Origin: Chloroflexi bacterium TSY
GTDB taxonomy: Bacteria > Chloroflexota > Anaerolineae > Caldilineales > Caldilineaceae
Assembly: GCA_019217005.1 (NCBI GenBank)
Contig: JAHBNG010000052.1
Span: forward strand, 29,343-93,342
Reading direction: 5' to 3'
DNA: 64,000 nt
Part shown: piece after piece, positions 47,601 through 55,802 of the stretch
Layout: each line of letters opens with the position of its first letter
Numbering within the stretch: the first letter of the stretch is position 1
Translations under genes and position numbers: made by a program
The notes under the pieces: model-generated
The model's database searches: none
What the model was told of the DNA's origin: nothing
Seen by the model: only the letters and a program-made list of their open reading frames with translations

Positions 47601-48021
47601 CATCTTATTTACATTGAATCGTCTGAACGAAGCAGAGGATTCTTATCAGCGGGCGCTCAGTCTACATCGTGAGCTTAATCAGGAGCATATGATGCCATCG
47701 TGCCAGGCGAAATTGGTGCAGATACAGTTGGCTCGAGGAGATGTAGAAAGCGCGTTCATCAATATTGAACCAGTACTAGCAGCGCTTGAAGATGGCTACT
47801 TAAAAGGAAGCGGGAATAGATTCTCCATTTACTTGATCTGCTATCAAGTACTTGATGCCAATGGGGATCGACGCGCACCTGAACTCCTGAAAACTGCCTG
47901 CCAACAACTGCATGAATATGCAGCAAACATTCATGACGATAAGCTGCGTACGTCTCTTCTAGAGAATATTCCTGACCATCGAAAGCTGAATCAGCTTGGG
48001 TTAATGTTTGAGAAGGCATAG
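44671..48021 (+). CDS. SARP/AfsR-type regulator: BTAD, NB-ARC ATPase, TPR, 1116 aa
   Basis: N-terminal winged helix and BTAD (residues ~5-250; LHLNLLGTIQIQLNEKPVSL, LLVDLLWSEMEQNKARRNL, QFELCKEILQEELAVEPSPE), then an NB-ARC/STAND ATPase (~265-590) with Walker A ITGPGGIGKTRLA and Walker B-like VLLVCDNIEHLL, and LEGMPLGLELAAHWL (GLPL-type motif). The C-terminal ~500 residues are TPR repeats (DALCQLGVIASHQDDYGTAL; LVLADLSSVYRMQG). Such proteins gate transcription of metabolic clusters through ATP-dependent oligomerisation. It may regulate the neighbouring oxygenases (inference). Confidence 0.83.
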   Translation: MSDTPTLHLNLLGTIQIQLNEKPVSLRRAKEQALLVYLAVTGQPHSRDLLVDLLWSEMEQNKARRNLTATLSGMRKELPDFLIVDSTSVAIDPNASIAVDILDCQKLLAERNVKDERSKVRQAVALYQGEFLTGFVVKDAFVFEEWVYIERERIREQVMKGMELLIADAIRWEDWASGVEYATQLLAIEPWRESAHRQLMQLHAYAGRRTAALAQFELCKEILQEELAVEPSPETVALFERLQADQIAPPHNLPAQSNAFLGRTRELDQIHAHMENADCRLLTITGPGGIGKTRLAIEAVRRYIEASASFAAADFADGIYFVSLASIQAEGYGHNNVLAPAIADAVGFSFQERGDLQGQLNHYLQTKSVLLVCDNIEHLLLGPSQRAVLGSLQSILQHAHHAKLLITSRQRLNIQEEWVLLVDGLAYPTEPTVDLETIASDAFPAVALFLRRAEQAQIGFTLEDKEVPHVVKLCQQLEGMPLGLELAAHWLRNMSPAEIVEELESGLDILIATIHDVPDRHRSMRAVFDYSWRMLTPEMQLILRKLSIFHGGFTRKAAKEVANASIGMLVSLLDQSLIQAVEEGRYTIHELLRQFSAEQLMNNVETAEVERRHGQYFLSLVSELREELFGREPQRALNMLRNEIDNIRQAWRWAVNANSIGDIEASTTGLVRLHDMAGLFVEGEDLLRYASGQLSNSENFLLPNSNKVLQKTLTRLLVGESALLNRRGLTEQATPIALRAVALADTTDDAGLRAMSHHEHGVTLTAKHDYVYAHQESLLALQLARKAQLPNVEGDALCQLGVIASHQDDYGTALENYQKALQCFRNCGDQRGESLVLADLSSVYRMQGCSRKADTARRDALQGQFEEAESVCREGIEICRRISYREGEAWLVSKLAHLFLWLGAFEQAQLHFADCYALWQDLEMSPSTGGTLIGMANLSLYQGRLDEALAYAERGAEDTQVSHASFLQAGALVTKGDILFTLNRLNEAEDSYQRALSLHRELNQEHMMPSCQAKLVQIQLARGDVESAFINIEPVLAALEDGYLKGSGNRFSIYLICYQVLDANGDRRAPELLKTACQQLHEYAANIHDDKLRTSLLENIPDHRKLNQLGLMFEKA

Positions 48022-48594
48022 AACTCACCGGGAGACGCGTGCAACACAATTAGGTTCTTTGAGGTTTATGGGGTAAACGTTGGATAGTTTGTTGGTTTGC
48101 TGGTTTGTTGATAATGTCCCTCAACGGCCGTGATGAAAAAGGCCAAGAGGAGGGAACAGACGAATGGACAACATAACGAGTCTGTTGCCTGCAAAGCGCA
48201 GGGCTGAGATGCCCGACTCGCCATGATTGACGGGACTACAAAACGACGCCCTCGAAACAGGGCTTGCGGGTCGACCAACAAGCTGGGTTGAGCCAGCGTT
48301 GTTTGGTAGCCCAGAGGTTTTAACCCTGGGCGGGTGTCGAATATAGCAAATTGGCCGACAAATCACGCATTCCAGATTGTCTACTCCAAAAATCCTGCAT
48401 AAAATATTTAGCCAGCAGTATCCGTTTACCGCGGGGCGATGATTGCCGAATTTGATATATAAATTTCATAGCAGAGTTATTGTCAACTGGTTGATTCTAC
48501 TGCGAAATACAAAGAAGCCGATAAGCGGGAACAAGATCGCACCCAATCATCCACTGACAATCCAATCCATCTTTATCCTTTCACCTGAGATGGC
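48022..48594. other. Intergenic region with the second dispersed repeat
   Basis: No supported gene in about 570 bp. It contains the repeat at 48236-48424; the rest is AT-rich and without hairpin terminator. Confidence 0.4.
48236..48424. repeat. Dispersed structured repeat, copy 2
   Basis: It matches copy 1 (14582-14745) from CTACAAAACGACGCCCT through TTAACCCTGGGCGGG, and again at ATATTTAGCCAGCAGTATCCG (to 48424), with a longer spacer (about 62 against 40 bp). Confidence 0.5.
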
Positions 48595-48930
48595 CTAGTT
48601 GCGCGCAATCACAGCCCAGCCGCCGAAGAAGCGCAACAGCTTCTCGTATGCTGCTCGCATCTGCCGCATCGCTGGCCCAAGCAGCTTCAGCAGGCGGTGC
48701 GCCCACACTGCGGCGCGGGGAAAGAAAGGTCTCATTCCGAGATCAACTTTCGCAGCCAAGGGCCACGTGATGGTCCGCCTGTCGAGGCGTCTCTGCTGGC
48801 GGCGAAGCAAAAGATCGACGCCAAGACGTTTGCCGCCCTCTTTCATGCGTGTGCCATCGCGGAATTGGCGCAGCAGCATCTGTGTCCGAAGGGGTTTCGC
48901 CTCTAGCCAATTCAACCACAGCGCTGTCAT
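48595..48930 (-). CDS. Doubtful 111-aa frame next to the toxin-like gene
   Basis: A basic, Arg/Leu-rich frame starts 4 bp inside the end of the PIN-like gene and reads MTALWLNWLEAKPLRTQMLL, ending GWAVIARN. An equally long frame exists on the plus strand, so coding is uncertain. No motif. It is recorded only because it overlaps its neighbour in an operon-like way. Confidence 0.2.
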   Translation of the reverse strand: MTALWLNWLEAKPLRTQMLLRQFRDGTRMKEGGKRLGVDLLLRRQQRRLDRRTITWPLAAKVDLGMRPFFPRAAVWAHRLLKLLGPAMRQMRAAYEKLLRFFGGWAVIARN

Positions 48931-49733
48931 GCCGGGATTGGTTTATCCAGGTTTGGTCTATAGAGAGTTAGCCCCAATGCCTCAGTCAGCGGCTCAAAGT
49001 CGGCATCTAACGTCCAAAGCGCGGCCTCGGTCGGCACTTGTAGCACGATGATCACATCCACCAACGGCCAGCAGCTTGTTTGCCCTAGCGCGGCACGGGG
49101 ATCTTCAATAACCGTAGCGAGTATGCGTTCTACTCTAGCCTGATGCTTGATGACGTTGGCGTGAGCAGCCAGATAAGTGGCAATTGTCTGGAGTTCAGTT
49201 CTGTGTTCAGTTAAGAAGTCGGGGAGACGACAAGCCGCGGTTTCTTTGCGACTTCTTGCGGCAACCGTATAGTTCCCAGTGGATTGGCGTTTGATACCGT
49301 TTGTCAAGAGATCGCAGCCGATTGGGTCATCTAGTGGGGACACATGGGTCCAGAAGCGTTGACGCAAATCATGGGCAATCTGTAGGCGGAGTATACGATG
49401 TGCCATATCATAATCTTCTGCGCTTTCTTGAAAAAGCTGTCCAACAATTTGTGTACATCGTACGGCTGATCTGGGGCGAAATGCACGGGGTCCATCCAAG
49501 ATATGGTGGAATAAGGCACCCCAATCTATATAACGGCTCATCGTTTCATGAACATGGGCATAGTCCGCGATGAGCGTTCGTTGATACTCCATCCAGACAT
49601 ACCTAGATGTCACTGCTTGTATCGACGATGATGCAAGTGCTCTCTCTAATTGATGACGCTGCGAAAACTCTGCTAATGCCCGCTGAACTTGGATCGATGT
49701 CTCAACAAAAACAATTTGTCTGGTTAGATTCAC
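48927..49733 (-). CDS. PIN-like protein, candidate toxin, 268 aa
   Basis: The first strand, IVFVETSIQVQRAL, and a C-terminal VDVIIVLQVPTEAALWTLDADFEPLTEAL resemble the first and last acidic segments of PIN-fold RNases (an acidic residue after strand one; two Asp in the DADF strand followed by a helix). In the middle lie RYVWMEYQRTLIADYAH and a basic region (RQRFWTHVSPLDDPIGCD). It is longer than usual PIN toxins (~130 aa), with an inserted helical part. The start overlaps the stop of the Phd-like gene (ATGA), the layout of a toxin translated after its antitoxin. Function inferred, not proven. Confidence 0.45.
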   Translation of the reverse strand: MNLTRQIVFVETSIQVQRALAEFSQRHQLERALASSSIQAVTSRYVWMEYQRTLIADYAHVHETMSRYIDWGALFHHILDGPRAFRPRSAVRCTQIVGQLFQESAEDYDMAHRILRLQIAHDLRQRFWTHVSPLDDPIGCDLLTNGIKRQSTGNYTVAARSRKETAACRLPDFLTEHRTELQTIATYLAAHANVIKHQARVERILATVIEDPRAALGQTSCWPLVDVIIVLQVPTEAALWTLDADFEPLTEALGLTLYRPNLDKPIPA

Positions 49734-50278
49734 AGTTCTGCGAGGTAGCTATTTAATAATGAGTCATCATCGAATGCCAGCATGGCCGGAATGCCTGCTT
49801 CAATCAATTTTTGGTGAGCTTCCTCTTCCTCGGCCTCACTAGGGGCAGTATCACGAAGAAGCTTTAGGCAGCATCGCAGTGCAGCGATTTGTTCCCGCGT
49901 GAAGCGTGGGGGCTGTAATTGCTTTACGGAGAGTCTAAGGGCAACACAGAGGTCTTTCATTTGCTCAGGACAGGATTCCCATAGCGGTTCCATTGTATTT
50001 TGCCATGCCAAAATACATTCATTGTGGAGTGCATTGTCATCCCAGTTTTGCTCTACTCGATCCAGCCATTGGCTTAAATGAGTCAACTGGAGATGATATA
50101 GCCGAAATTGCTGGCGCTGTGCCTGTTCATAGGCATCAATTTCTACCATCACCACCATTGGTTCTGAGGTTTCTTCATTAGTTAGTATAATGGGACGATG
50201 TGTGCTTTGAGTACGTTCCACCAGCGCTCGCAATTGTTGAGCTTCCGCTTCGCTCATGGTTAATGTATATGGTGTCAT
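49730..50278 (-). CDS. Phd/YefM-like protein with long helical tail, candidate antitoxin, 182 aa
   Basis: Residues ~1-55 resemble the Phd/YefM N-terminal fold: a helix (AEAQQLRALVERTQ) then RPIILTNEETSEPMVVMVEI and DAYEQ, as in the strand-turn-helix that binds operator DNA. The rest (~60-182) is helical and acidic toward the end (PSEAEEEEAHQKLIEAGIPA), and may wrap a partner. AGGAGG lies eleven bases before ATG 50278. It is followed by the PIN-like gene with a 4-bp overlap. The promoter region is palindromic, which fits self-regulation. Confidence 0.45.
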   Translation of the reverse strand: MTPYTLTMSEAEAQQLRALVERTQSTHRPIILTNEETSEPMVVMVEIDAYEQAQRQQFRLYHLQLTHLSQWLDRVEQNWDDNALHNECILAWQNTMEPLWESCPEQMKDLCVALRLSVKQLQPPRFTREQIAALRCCLKLLRDTAPSEAEEEEAHQKLIEAGIPAMLAFDDDSLLNSYLAEL

Positions 50279-50293
50279 GGTTGCATGACCTCC

Positions 50294-50332
50294 TAATTAG
50301 TCGTATAGTACATATACCACGTAGTATAACAT
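50294..50332 (-). promoter_or_regulatory. Palindromic promoter/operator of the toxin-antitoxin-like pair
   Basis: On the minus strand TTATACTACGTGGTATA and GTATATGTACTATAC overlap, giving two imperfect palindromes around a TATACT -10-like hexamer some 30-40 bp before the ribosome site. This is where a Phd-type antitoxin would bind. Confidence 0.35.
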
Positions 50333-50460
50333 AGAACCGAAGCAAATGACATGGGTCCATTACAGAAATTACTCAACCAAGTCCAGATTACACTCAACAT
50401 CCACTTTGAACGACCACCAGTCATGGATAGAGTCGATCATCATGTTTGAAAGGTTTCCTA

Positions 50461-51270
50461 TGTCTGAAAAACTAACCGAAGCCATCTTTGATCAATTCTG
50501 CAAACAAGGCTATGTCATCATTCATCGCTATCTGCCAGAAGCACAGCGGGCTGAAATGGCGGCCGCCGTACGACGATTGCTCAAACCTTGGGACGAAGTC
50601 AAGCACAATCCCCCACGAGATCGAACAGACCACTGTTTTTTTCCCTATCCCGAACAATGCCTCAACCAGGCAATCATCGATTGGGAGGCGATTCGCTTCG
50701 CCCAAAAATGGTTGGGCACCGAACACGTTCACTATCGACCCGGGCTGGCGCTGGTTCGGTATCCTGGCTTTAAGGGCAATACGGGCGCGGCGCATATCGA
50801 TAACGGGAACAATTCGCTTTTGCCACCAACCGAGTCGGACCGCAGCTACGGTCAGCTAAATTTTTGGTTCTATCTCGAGGATGTGGCGGACGATCAAGCT
50901 CCCACCCGCCTCATCGCAACGGCAGACGGACAAGATCTCAGTCAGGCCGAAACCATGGCCGCACCTGGCGGATCGCTGGTCATTTTCGACAATTATAACT
51001 GGCATTCAGCCAGCGACTATACCCGACCCGACGGCCAACGCTATATCTGGAAATTTGCCTACGGTCGCGCCGATCATTATTGGGAGGGGGTTGAGCATTA
51101 CACCCAGGTTGGTCGCAATGCTCATTTTCGCGAATTCATTGGCTCAATTACGGCCCGGGAGCGCGAGTTGTTTCGCTTTCCGCCTGCCGGACATCCCTAA
51201 TTATACGCCGCAAACGTTGGCGGCTCTTGAGGAACAATACCCTGGTTGGAATAAGGGGGGTGAGTATTAG
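50461..51270 (+). pseudogene. Phytanoyl-CoA dioxygenase family protein 3, frameshifted near the end
   Basis: Starts MSEKLTEAIFDQFCKQGYVI after GAAAGG. The ligands are in AAHIDNGNNS (HxD) and NWHSASDYTRPDGQRYIWKF (distal His and Arg). In this frame it stops at 51200 (PPAGHP), while the next frame continues NYTPQTLAALEEQYPGWNKG to 51270; one extra C in CATCCCTAATT restores PNYTPQTL. The catalytic core is complete, so the shortened protein could still work. Substrate unknown. Confidence 0.75.
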
Positions 51271-51340
51271 TATCTGATCAACCAATTTACATTTTCAATC
51301 AGTCAACCTCTGATTCCCAAATAAGAGCTGGATAACCAAC

Positions 51341-52771
51341 ATGACCTCAACTCTAACAAATCTAATTATACAAGACCCGGCCGTGCCGATGATCCAGTTG
51401 CCGATGAAGTTCAAATCCCGGCGGACCAACACGGCCACCGTCCCACAGACTACTCCTGAACCCTATCATGTAGACATCTTCGACATGGAAGGGTGTGGAT
51501 GCGTTCGCCACATCTGGTTTCTGTTCGCCGAAGGACGGCGGATCGAGATCACCGTGGATGGGGCCGAAACACCCCAGGTCAACATGCCGCTTAAGCCCTT
51601 CTTCGGCATCATGCATGATTGGACTCCCTATTTCGTTGACAATGCCGCCTACACGGTCATGCCCAACTATGAGACGCCCGGAATGCCTGGCAATCCAGGA
51701 TACAACCTTTGGCTCCCCATTCCGTTTAGCCAGTCGTGTCGCATCCGGCTCTATATAGATGCACCGCCCGATGGCCGAACCTCTGGTTTGCACGGTAGCG
51801 TCTGCACCATGGTCGACTGGCACGAGTATGACGATGATGCCCTGCTGACCCCATTCCGTTTCCACGCTGAGCATCATCGATATACGCCAGCACCACCGCG
51901 GAACAGTGCCTATCAGATGGCCGAGGTCGATGGCACCAGCTTCATGGCCGGCATTGTCCTTGGTTCTCGGCAGCGAAATTATACTGACATGATTTACCAC
52001 ACGGGCGGCATGTCCATCCTGATCGATGGCGAGAACGACCCCAACGTCATCCGCGGCACCAACATGGAAGACGACTTTGGATTCTCTTGGGGATTTCACC
52101 TCCACCAGTCGCGCTGGCACGGGTCACCCTACCACAAATGGGGTGGAAGAGTAGACCAGGATGGCGTCATCTACCGTTTCTTCGGTCCCGACCCCATCGC
52201 ATTCGACTCGTCGATCTCTTTCTGCTGCGGCTCCCGCGATGATAACATCGAAACGGTCGCTTACTACTATCGGATACCAGGAACAGAAGCCGCATCGATT
52301 GTGACCCCAGACGAGTGGCTGGTGACCGGTTTCTACGAAAACGGCGACGACTGGGACGCGTTTAATTGTGCCGAAGACGTCGAGACCATTCCGCTCGATC
52401 ACTGGGTCACCCATTTCGCAGACAAAGAACACTTTATCCGCACGGTCTCTGCGAATCGAGGCTGGCTTGACTTCCGCTTCTCTGGGATCGACCCGGCGCT
52501 GAGCGCTGCCCACTTTACGGGCCGCTCCATGTATGCTGGGAGTTCCTTCGATTGTGAGAAGGATCGGGAAGCTGTGTTGCGCCTTTCCTACGACGACTGG
52601 CTTATTCTCTGGGTCAACGGAGAAAAAGTGAGGACGCTGCAAAGCGAAGGGCATTTTGAAACGGTCCGGATACCGCTCCAACTGAGGAAGGGGCGCAACG
52701 AATTTCTCTTGAAATCGAATAACCTGGGGCATGTATGGAACGCTTGGGTCGCTAACATTGCCATTGAGTAG
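51341..52771 (+). CDS. GH172-type (DUF2961) glycoside hydrolase, 476 aa
   Basis: The first ~320 residues follow the DUF2961 fold of GH172 difructose-dianhydride or arabinofuranosidase-type enzymes: FDMEGCGCVRHIWFLFAEGR, GYNLWLPIPFSQSCRIRLYI and VIRGTNMEDDFGFSWGFHL, where the Glu after GTN would be the catalytic residue. A ~110-residue C-terminal module (LRLSYDDWLILWVNGEKVRT; LRKGRNEFLLKSNN) is a carbohydrate-binding jelly roll. No signal peptide. Lies 70 bp after PhyH3. Confidence 0.75.
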   Translation: MTSTLTNLIIQDPAVPMIQLPMKFKSRRTNTATVPQTTPEPYHVDIFDMEGCGCVRHIWFLFAEGRRIEITVDGAETPQVNMPLKPFFGIMHDWTPYFVDNAAYTVMPNYETPGMPGNPGYNLWLPIPFSQSCRIRLYIDAPPDGRTSGLHGSVCTMVDWHEYDDDALLTPFRFHAEHHRYTPAPPRNSAYQMAEVDGTSFMAGIVLGSRQRNYTDMIYHTGGMSILIDGENDPNVIRGTNMEDDFGFSWGFHLHQSRWHGSPYHKWGGRVDQDGVIYRFFGPDPIAFDSSISFCCGSRDDNIETVAYYYRIPGTEAASIVTPDEWLVTGFYENGDDWDAFNCAEDVETIPLDHWVTHFADKEHFIRTVSANRGWLDFRFSGIDPALSAAHFTGRSMYAGSSFDCEKDREAVLRLSYDDWLILWVNGEKVRTLQSEGHFETVRIPLQLRKGRNEFLLKSNNLGHVWNAWVANIAIE

Positions 52772-52934
52772 CGGCTGCTGATCGACAAACCGTTTTCTGT
52801 CATAAATATAAGGAAAATCGTTCGATATACCTGGAGGGGAATGAGGAATGGCGGGAATCTTCATGACCAGATAGAGATGCGCTACAACGCCATTTCTCGT
52901 GCCCATCTCCTTTACCAACCTTAATGTTTAAGAA

Positions 52935-53008
52935 TGTGTACTACAAAGTGCGTAAATGGACACCGCTCAGTCAGAAAAGCGGCTGCATTTACACACTTTG
53001 GGACACAC
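52935..53008. repeat. 75-bp palindromic repeat, copy b
   Basis: GTGTACTACAAAGTGCGTAA and TTTACACACTTTGGGACACA flank ACACCGCTCAGTCAGAAAAG. Same family as 30130-30204 and 59005-59079. Confidence 0.6.
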
Positions 53009-54305
53009 TCCCATGTTTTTTTCAATGCTCATTTAGGATGGTGTGGGTGCTGAATAGGATCAGAAAAAACTATACCGGCATTGTACGACCAGTCTTCTGG
53101 CGGCCATAATCGGCCCATTCTTTGTTTGGCGCACCCATCATCTTGACACCCAGGACGTCGATTGAGTAGTCGATCCGTTGCTCCATGGTCATCTCGGGGT
53201 CGGCCCAACTCGAATAGAAGGCAATGCCCTGCTGATCAAGAGCGGCCTTGATCTTGTTGCGCGCCTCGTTCATGACCTCGGGATAAGGCGGATCATGTGC
53301 ATCATCATAGCCGAAGGACATCCCCATATCGCCCGGCCCCCATTCGGCATAGCCAATGCCCGGAACGGCAGCGATGGCGTCGACATTTGGCAGGCAATGG
53401 CGATCCTCAATCTTGAGACCAAGCAACAGCTCTCCATTCGGATTCAATGGCCACGGGTCGGCAACTTTGGCATACTCGGCGACGGATAGTCCCCAGATGT
53501 CGTTGGCCGGCTTCTGTCCGCCTGCACCTCTGAGACCTTCGCCAATGGTCTCTCGACCCAGAGTTTGGAATGGATAACGGGTGATCTGGACAAACGCCTT
53601 TACTGATTCAGCCGTGCGAGTATGGGTATGGAGAATTCCATGGACGCCCGCTGTCAAGACGTGACGCGCCTGCCAGGCGTTGTACCGCACTTCCTCGGGC
53701 GTGATTGCATTAGAGGGTAATGTACAGACCACGGTGGGTGTTGGGTGACCGCTGGCCGTCGGGCCTCCGTCCTTCAATCCGCGCATGAATCTCGTCAATC
53801 CGACCGTGTCGAACGGGCGGTGTTCAAAGTCGATGAGAAGCATGTCTGCCCACGTCTTTGCCTCTTCCAAACCGGCTTCATAGGTCAGGCTGGAAGGATG
53901 CGTCGCATAGATCGGCTGACCCTCCGCAAGAAGCGCAATACATTTGTTACCTTATTTTTGCGCAACGAGAGCGTGATTCTATTCGTTCATGCAACTAGAG
54001 GGGGTTTCTAATCGGCCTCTAGATAGGATTTCAAGCAAATCAGAAGGTCACGAGAATAAGGATGTGAACTTAGCAGGTCAATCCGTGAAAGTGAGCCGTT
54101 CTGAAAAGAGAGAAAACCAGGTATTTGTAATAGATCTCGAACAATTCGTTTCTGCCGGAAAGGTTCAAATCTAGTATCCACGAGAGCTTGCTGATGGAAA
54201 TGGCCTATCAAATTATGCGCCAAATCAGCCAAAAGGATAAGAGATTTTTGAGCTAGAAATAGGGTCTTGCGACGAGAAGCTAAGTGTAACCCCATTTTAT
54301 CATTA

Positions 54306-55802
54306 CTTTCTGGTAAAGGCTTGAGTGACAAAGGGCAAACCGAAAGGGGCGGAAAAAAGAATCCACCCTGAAAAAACGGGATAAAATGTAAAAATAGTGC
54401 TCGGCTAGTTTAAGCAGCGGCATTGAGGCGGCGATGAGCGAGAACGCCTTTAGGGAAATGGTGTGAAACCGAGGCCTTTTTCCGAAAGTCAGGGTCGAGT
54501 TGGTCAGGAGTTGGAAAAAGAGCACTCGAGAGAACACGGCGCAGCCTGCCGGGAGTGGTTTGAGGCTCTCGAGCCCAGTAGCCAGTCGGTATGGGAGGAA
54601 GAGAAGCGGCTAAATGGGAAAGAAGATTGCCAGCCAGCAGCCCCAGTTCAGGTAAGCGGAAACAAGCCTCATCGGCATGAACAAATTGACGATGTAAGCC
54701 AATCATCTGCTTGGAAGCCAAGGGGGGGAGGTTCAACAGGCCAGCGTTCCAGGTAGACAAGATAAATGGTTTCAGGCTGCAAAGTCATAACGGTCGCCAA
54801 AACCAAAGGTGTGTTGTAGGCCGGATCCTGAATGACGTAAATCGAGTAGGTACGGTTGGCTGTATCCACCTTGGTTGTTCTGGGGACGAGATTGTGCCAT
54901 GCTTGATAGCAAATCAGGCGACCACTATAGAGAAAGCGACCAGACGAGTCCGGAGTTGTAGCCTCGAGTCGCTTTCCCCTTATAGCTGCGAGAGAGCGGT
55001 CGCACAATATCACCATATTCAGGTGGTCTGCCTTTTCCTTTGCGTTTGGGGAACTCATTGCGGCGCACTGTGCAGTTAATCGCTTCCCGCAGGACAAATC
55101 GGTCTATGCCGCTTTCTAGCATTTCTCTGATTGTAAACCCGGCATCGACCACCGCCACTTCGTCTGACTCCAGTGATTTCTTCGTCTCTTTCAGCAGCTT
55201 TTTCCGAAACTCACTTTCCTTTGTTCCAACCGTGCATCTCATGATTGCCTTGAGCAGTGGCACTCGCTTCCCGCCTATCTCCCCCCGAGCTTATCATCAC
55301 TCCAAAGATGAGCGCGGGCAATGCCCGACGAGCCGTTGAGTTATAGAGTCGGTTCACTTTCCCTTGCAGCTTCGGTCGCCAGAACCCTGTGATATCTATG
55401 CTTTTCACTCGGTACCCTTCTAACTTTTTTGCCTCCCATTCCCCTTTCCACTTCTTCTTGCCACGACCCCAGCAGACTTGTGATATCCCATGATCCATAT
55501 CGAAAGCTCCACCAGCTTCGCCGGAGCTCCTCATCTTCAAACCCGCTTTCTTTCAATGCGCTATGGATTGCTCCTCGACTTTTCAGAAACGACCCATTCC
55601 GCATTGCCCACATCAGACGCATTACATTTACGTTTGTTCCCATCGGCGTTACTTGCAATACATTCATCAGTACTGCTATAGTTATTTCTGGCGCGGTTAG
55701 CATTCCTTCCTCCTTTTTGGGTTCTCTACCTTTTGGATGAACTGCTAACCGCTTTTTGTCACATTTCTCACCTCATCTCTTTTCTTTTACCAGAAAGTAA
55801 AG
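54306..55802 (-). mobile_element. Insertion sequence, 1497 bp, copy 2, nested
   Basis: Same IS as 30247-31743. CATTA flanks it (54301-54305 and 55803-55807). Defined by these repeats, the left end begins CTTTCTGGTAAA, lacking the outer CTTTA of copy 1, while the right end still ends GTAAAG. Confidence 0.75.
54410..55703 (-). pseudogene. Transposase of the nested IS, frameshifted
   Basis: Same pieces as copy 1: SIDITGFWRPKLQGKVNRLY, VAVVDAGFTIREMLESGIDR, LICYQAWHNLVPRTTKVDTA and LPPIPTGYWAREPQTTPGRL. They lie in different frames. By eye the copies are about 95% identical, so their breaks are probably mostly shared, meaning a damaged or slippery parent. Confidence 0.6.

Noticed and set aside
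48236..48424. Integron attC sites for the two-copy repeat
   Set aside because: No GTTRRRY/RYYYAAC core pair could be placed and there is no integrase nearby.
51362..52120. 252-codon minus-strand frame opposite the GH172 gene
   Set aside because: The plus frame has catalytic motifs and full family length; the minus frame has none.
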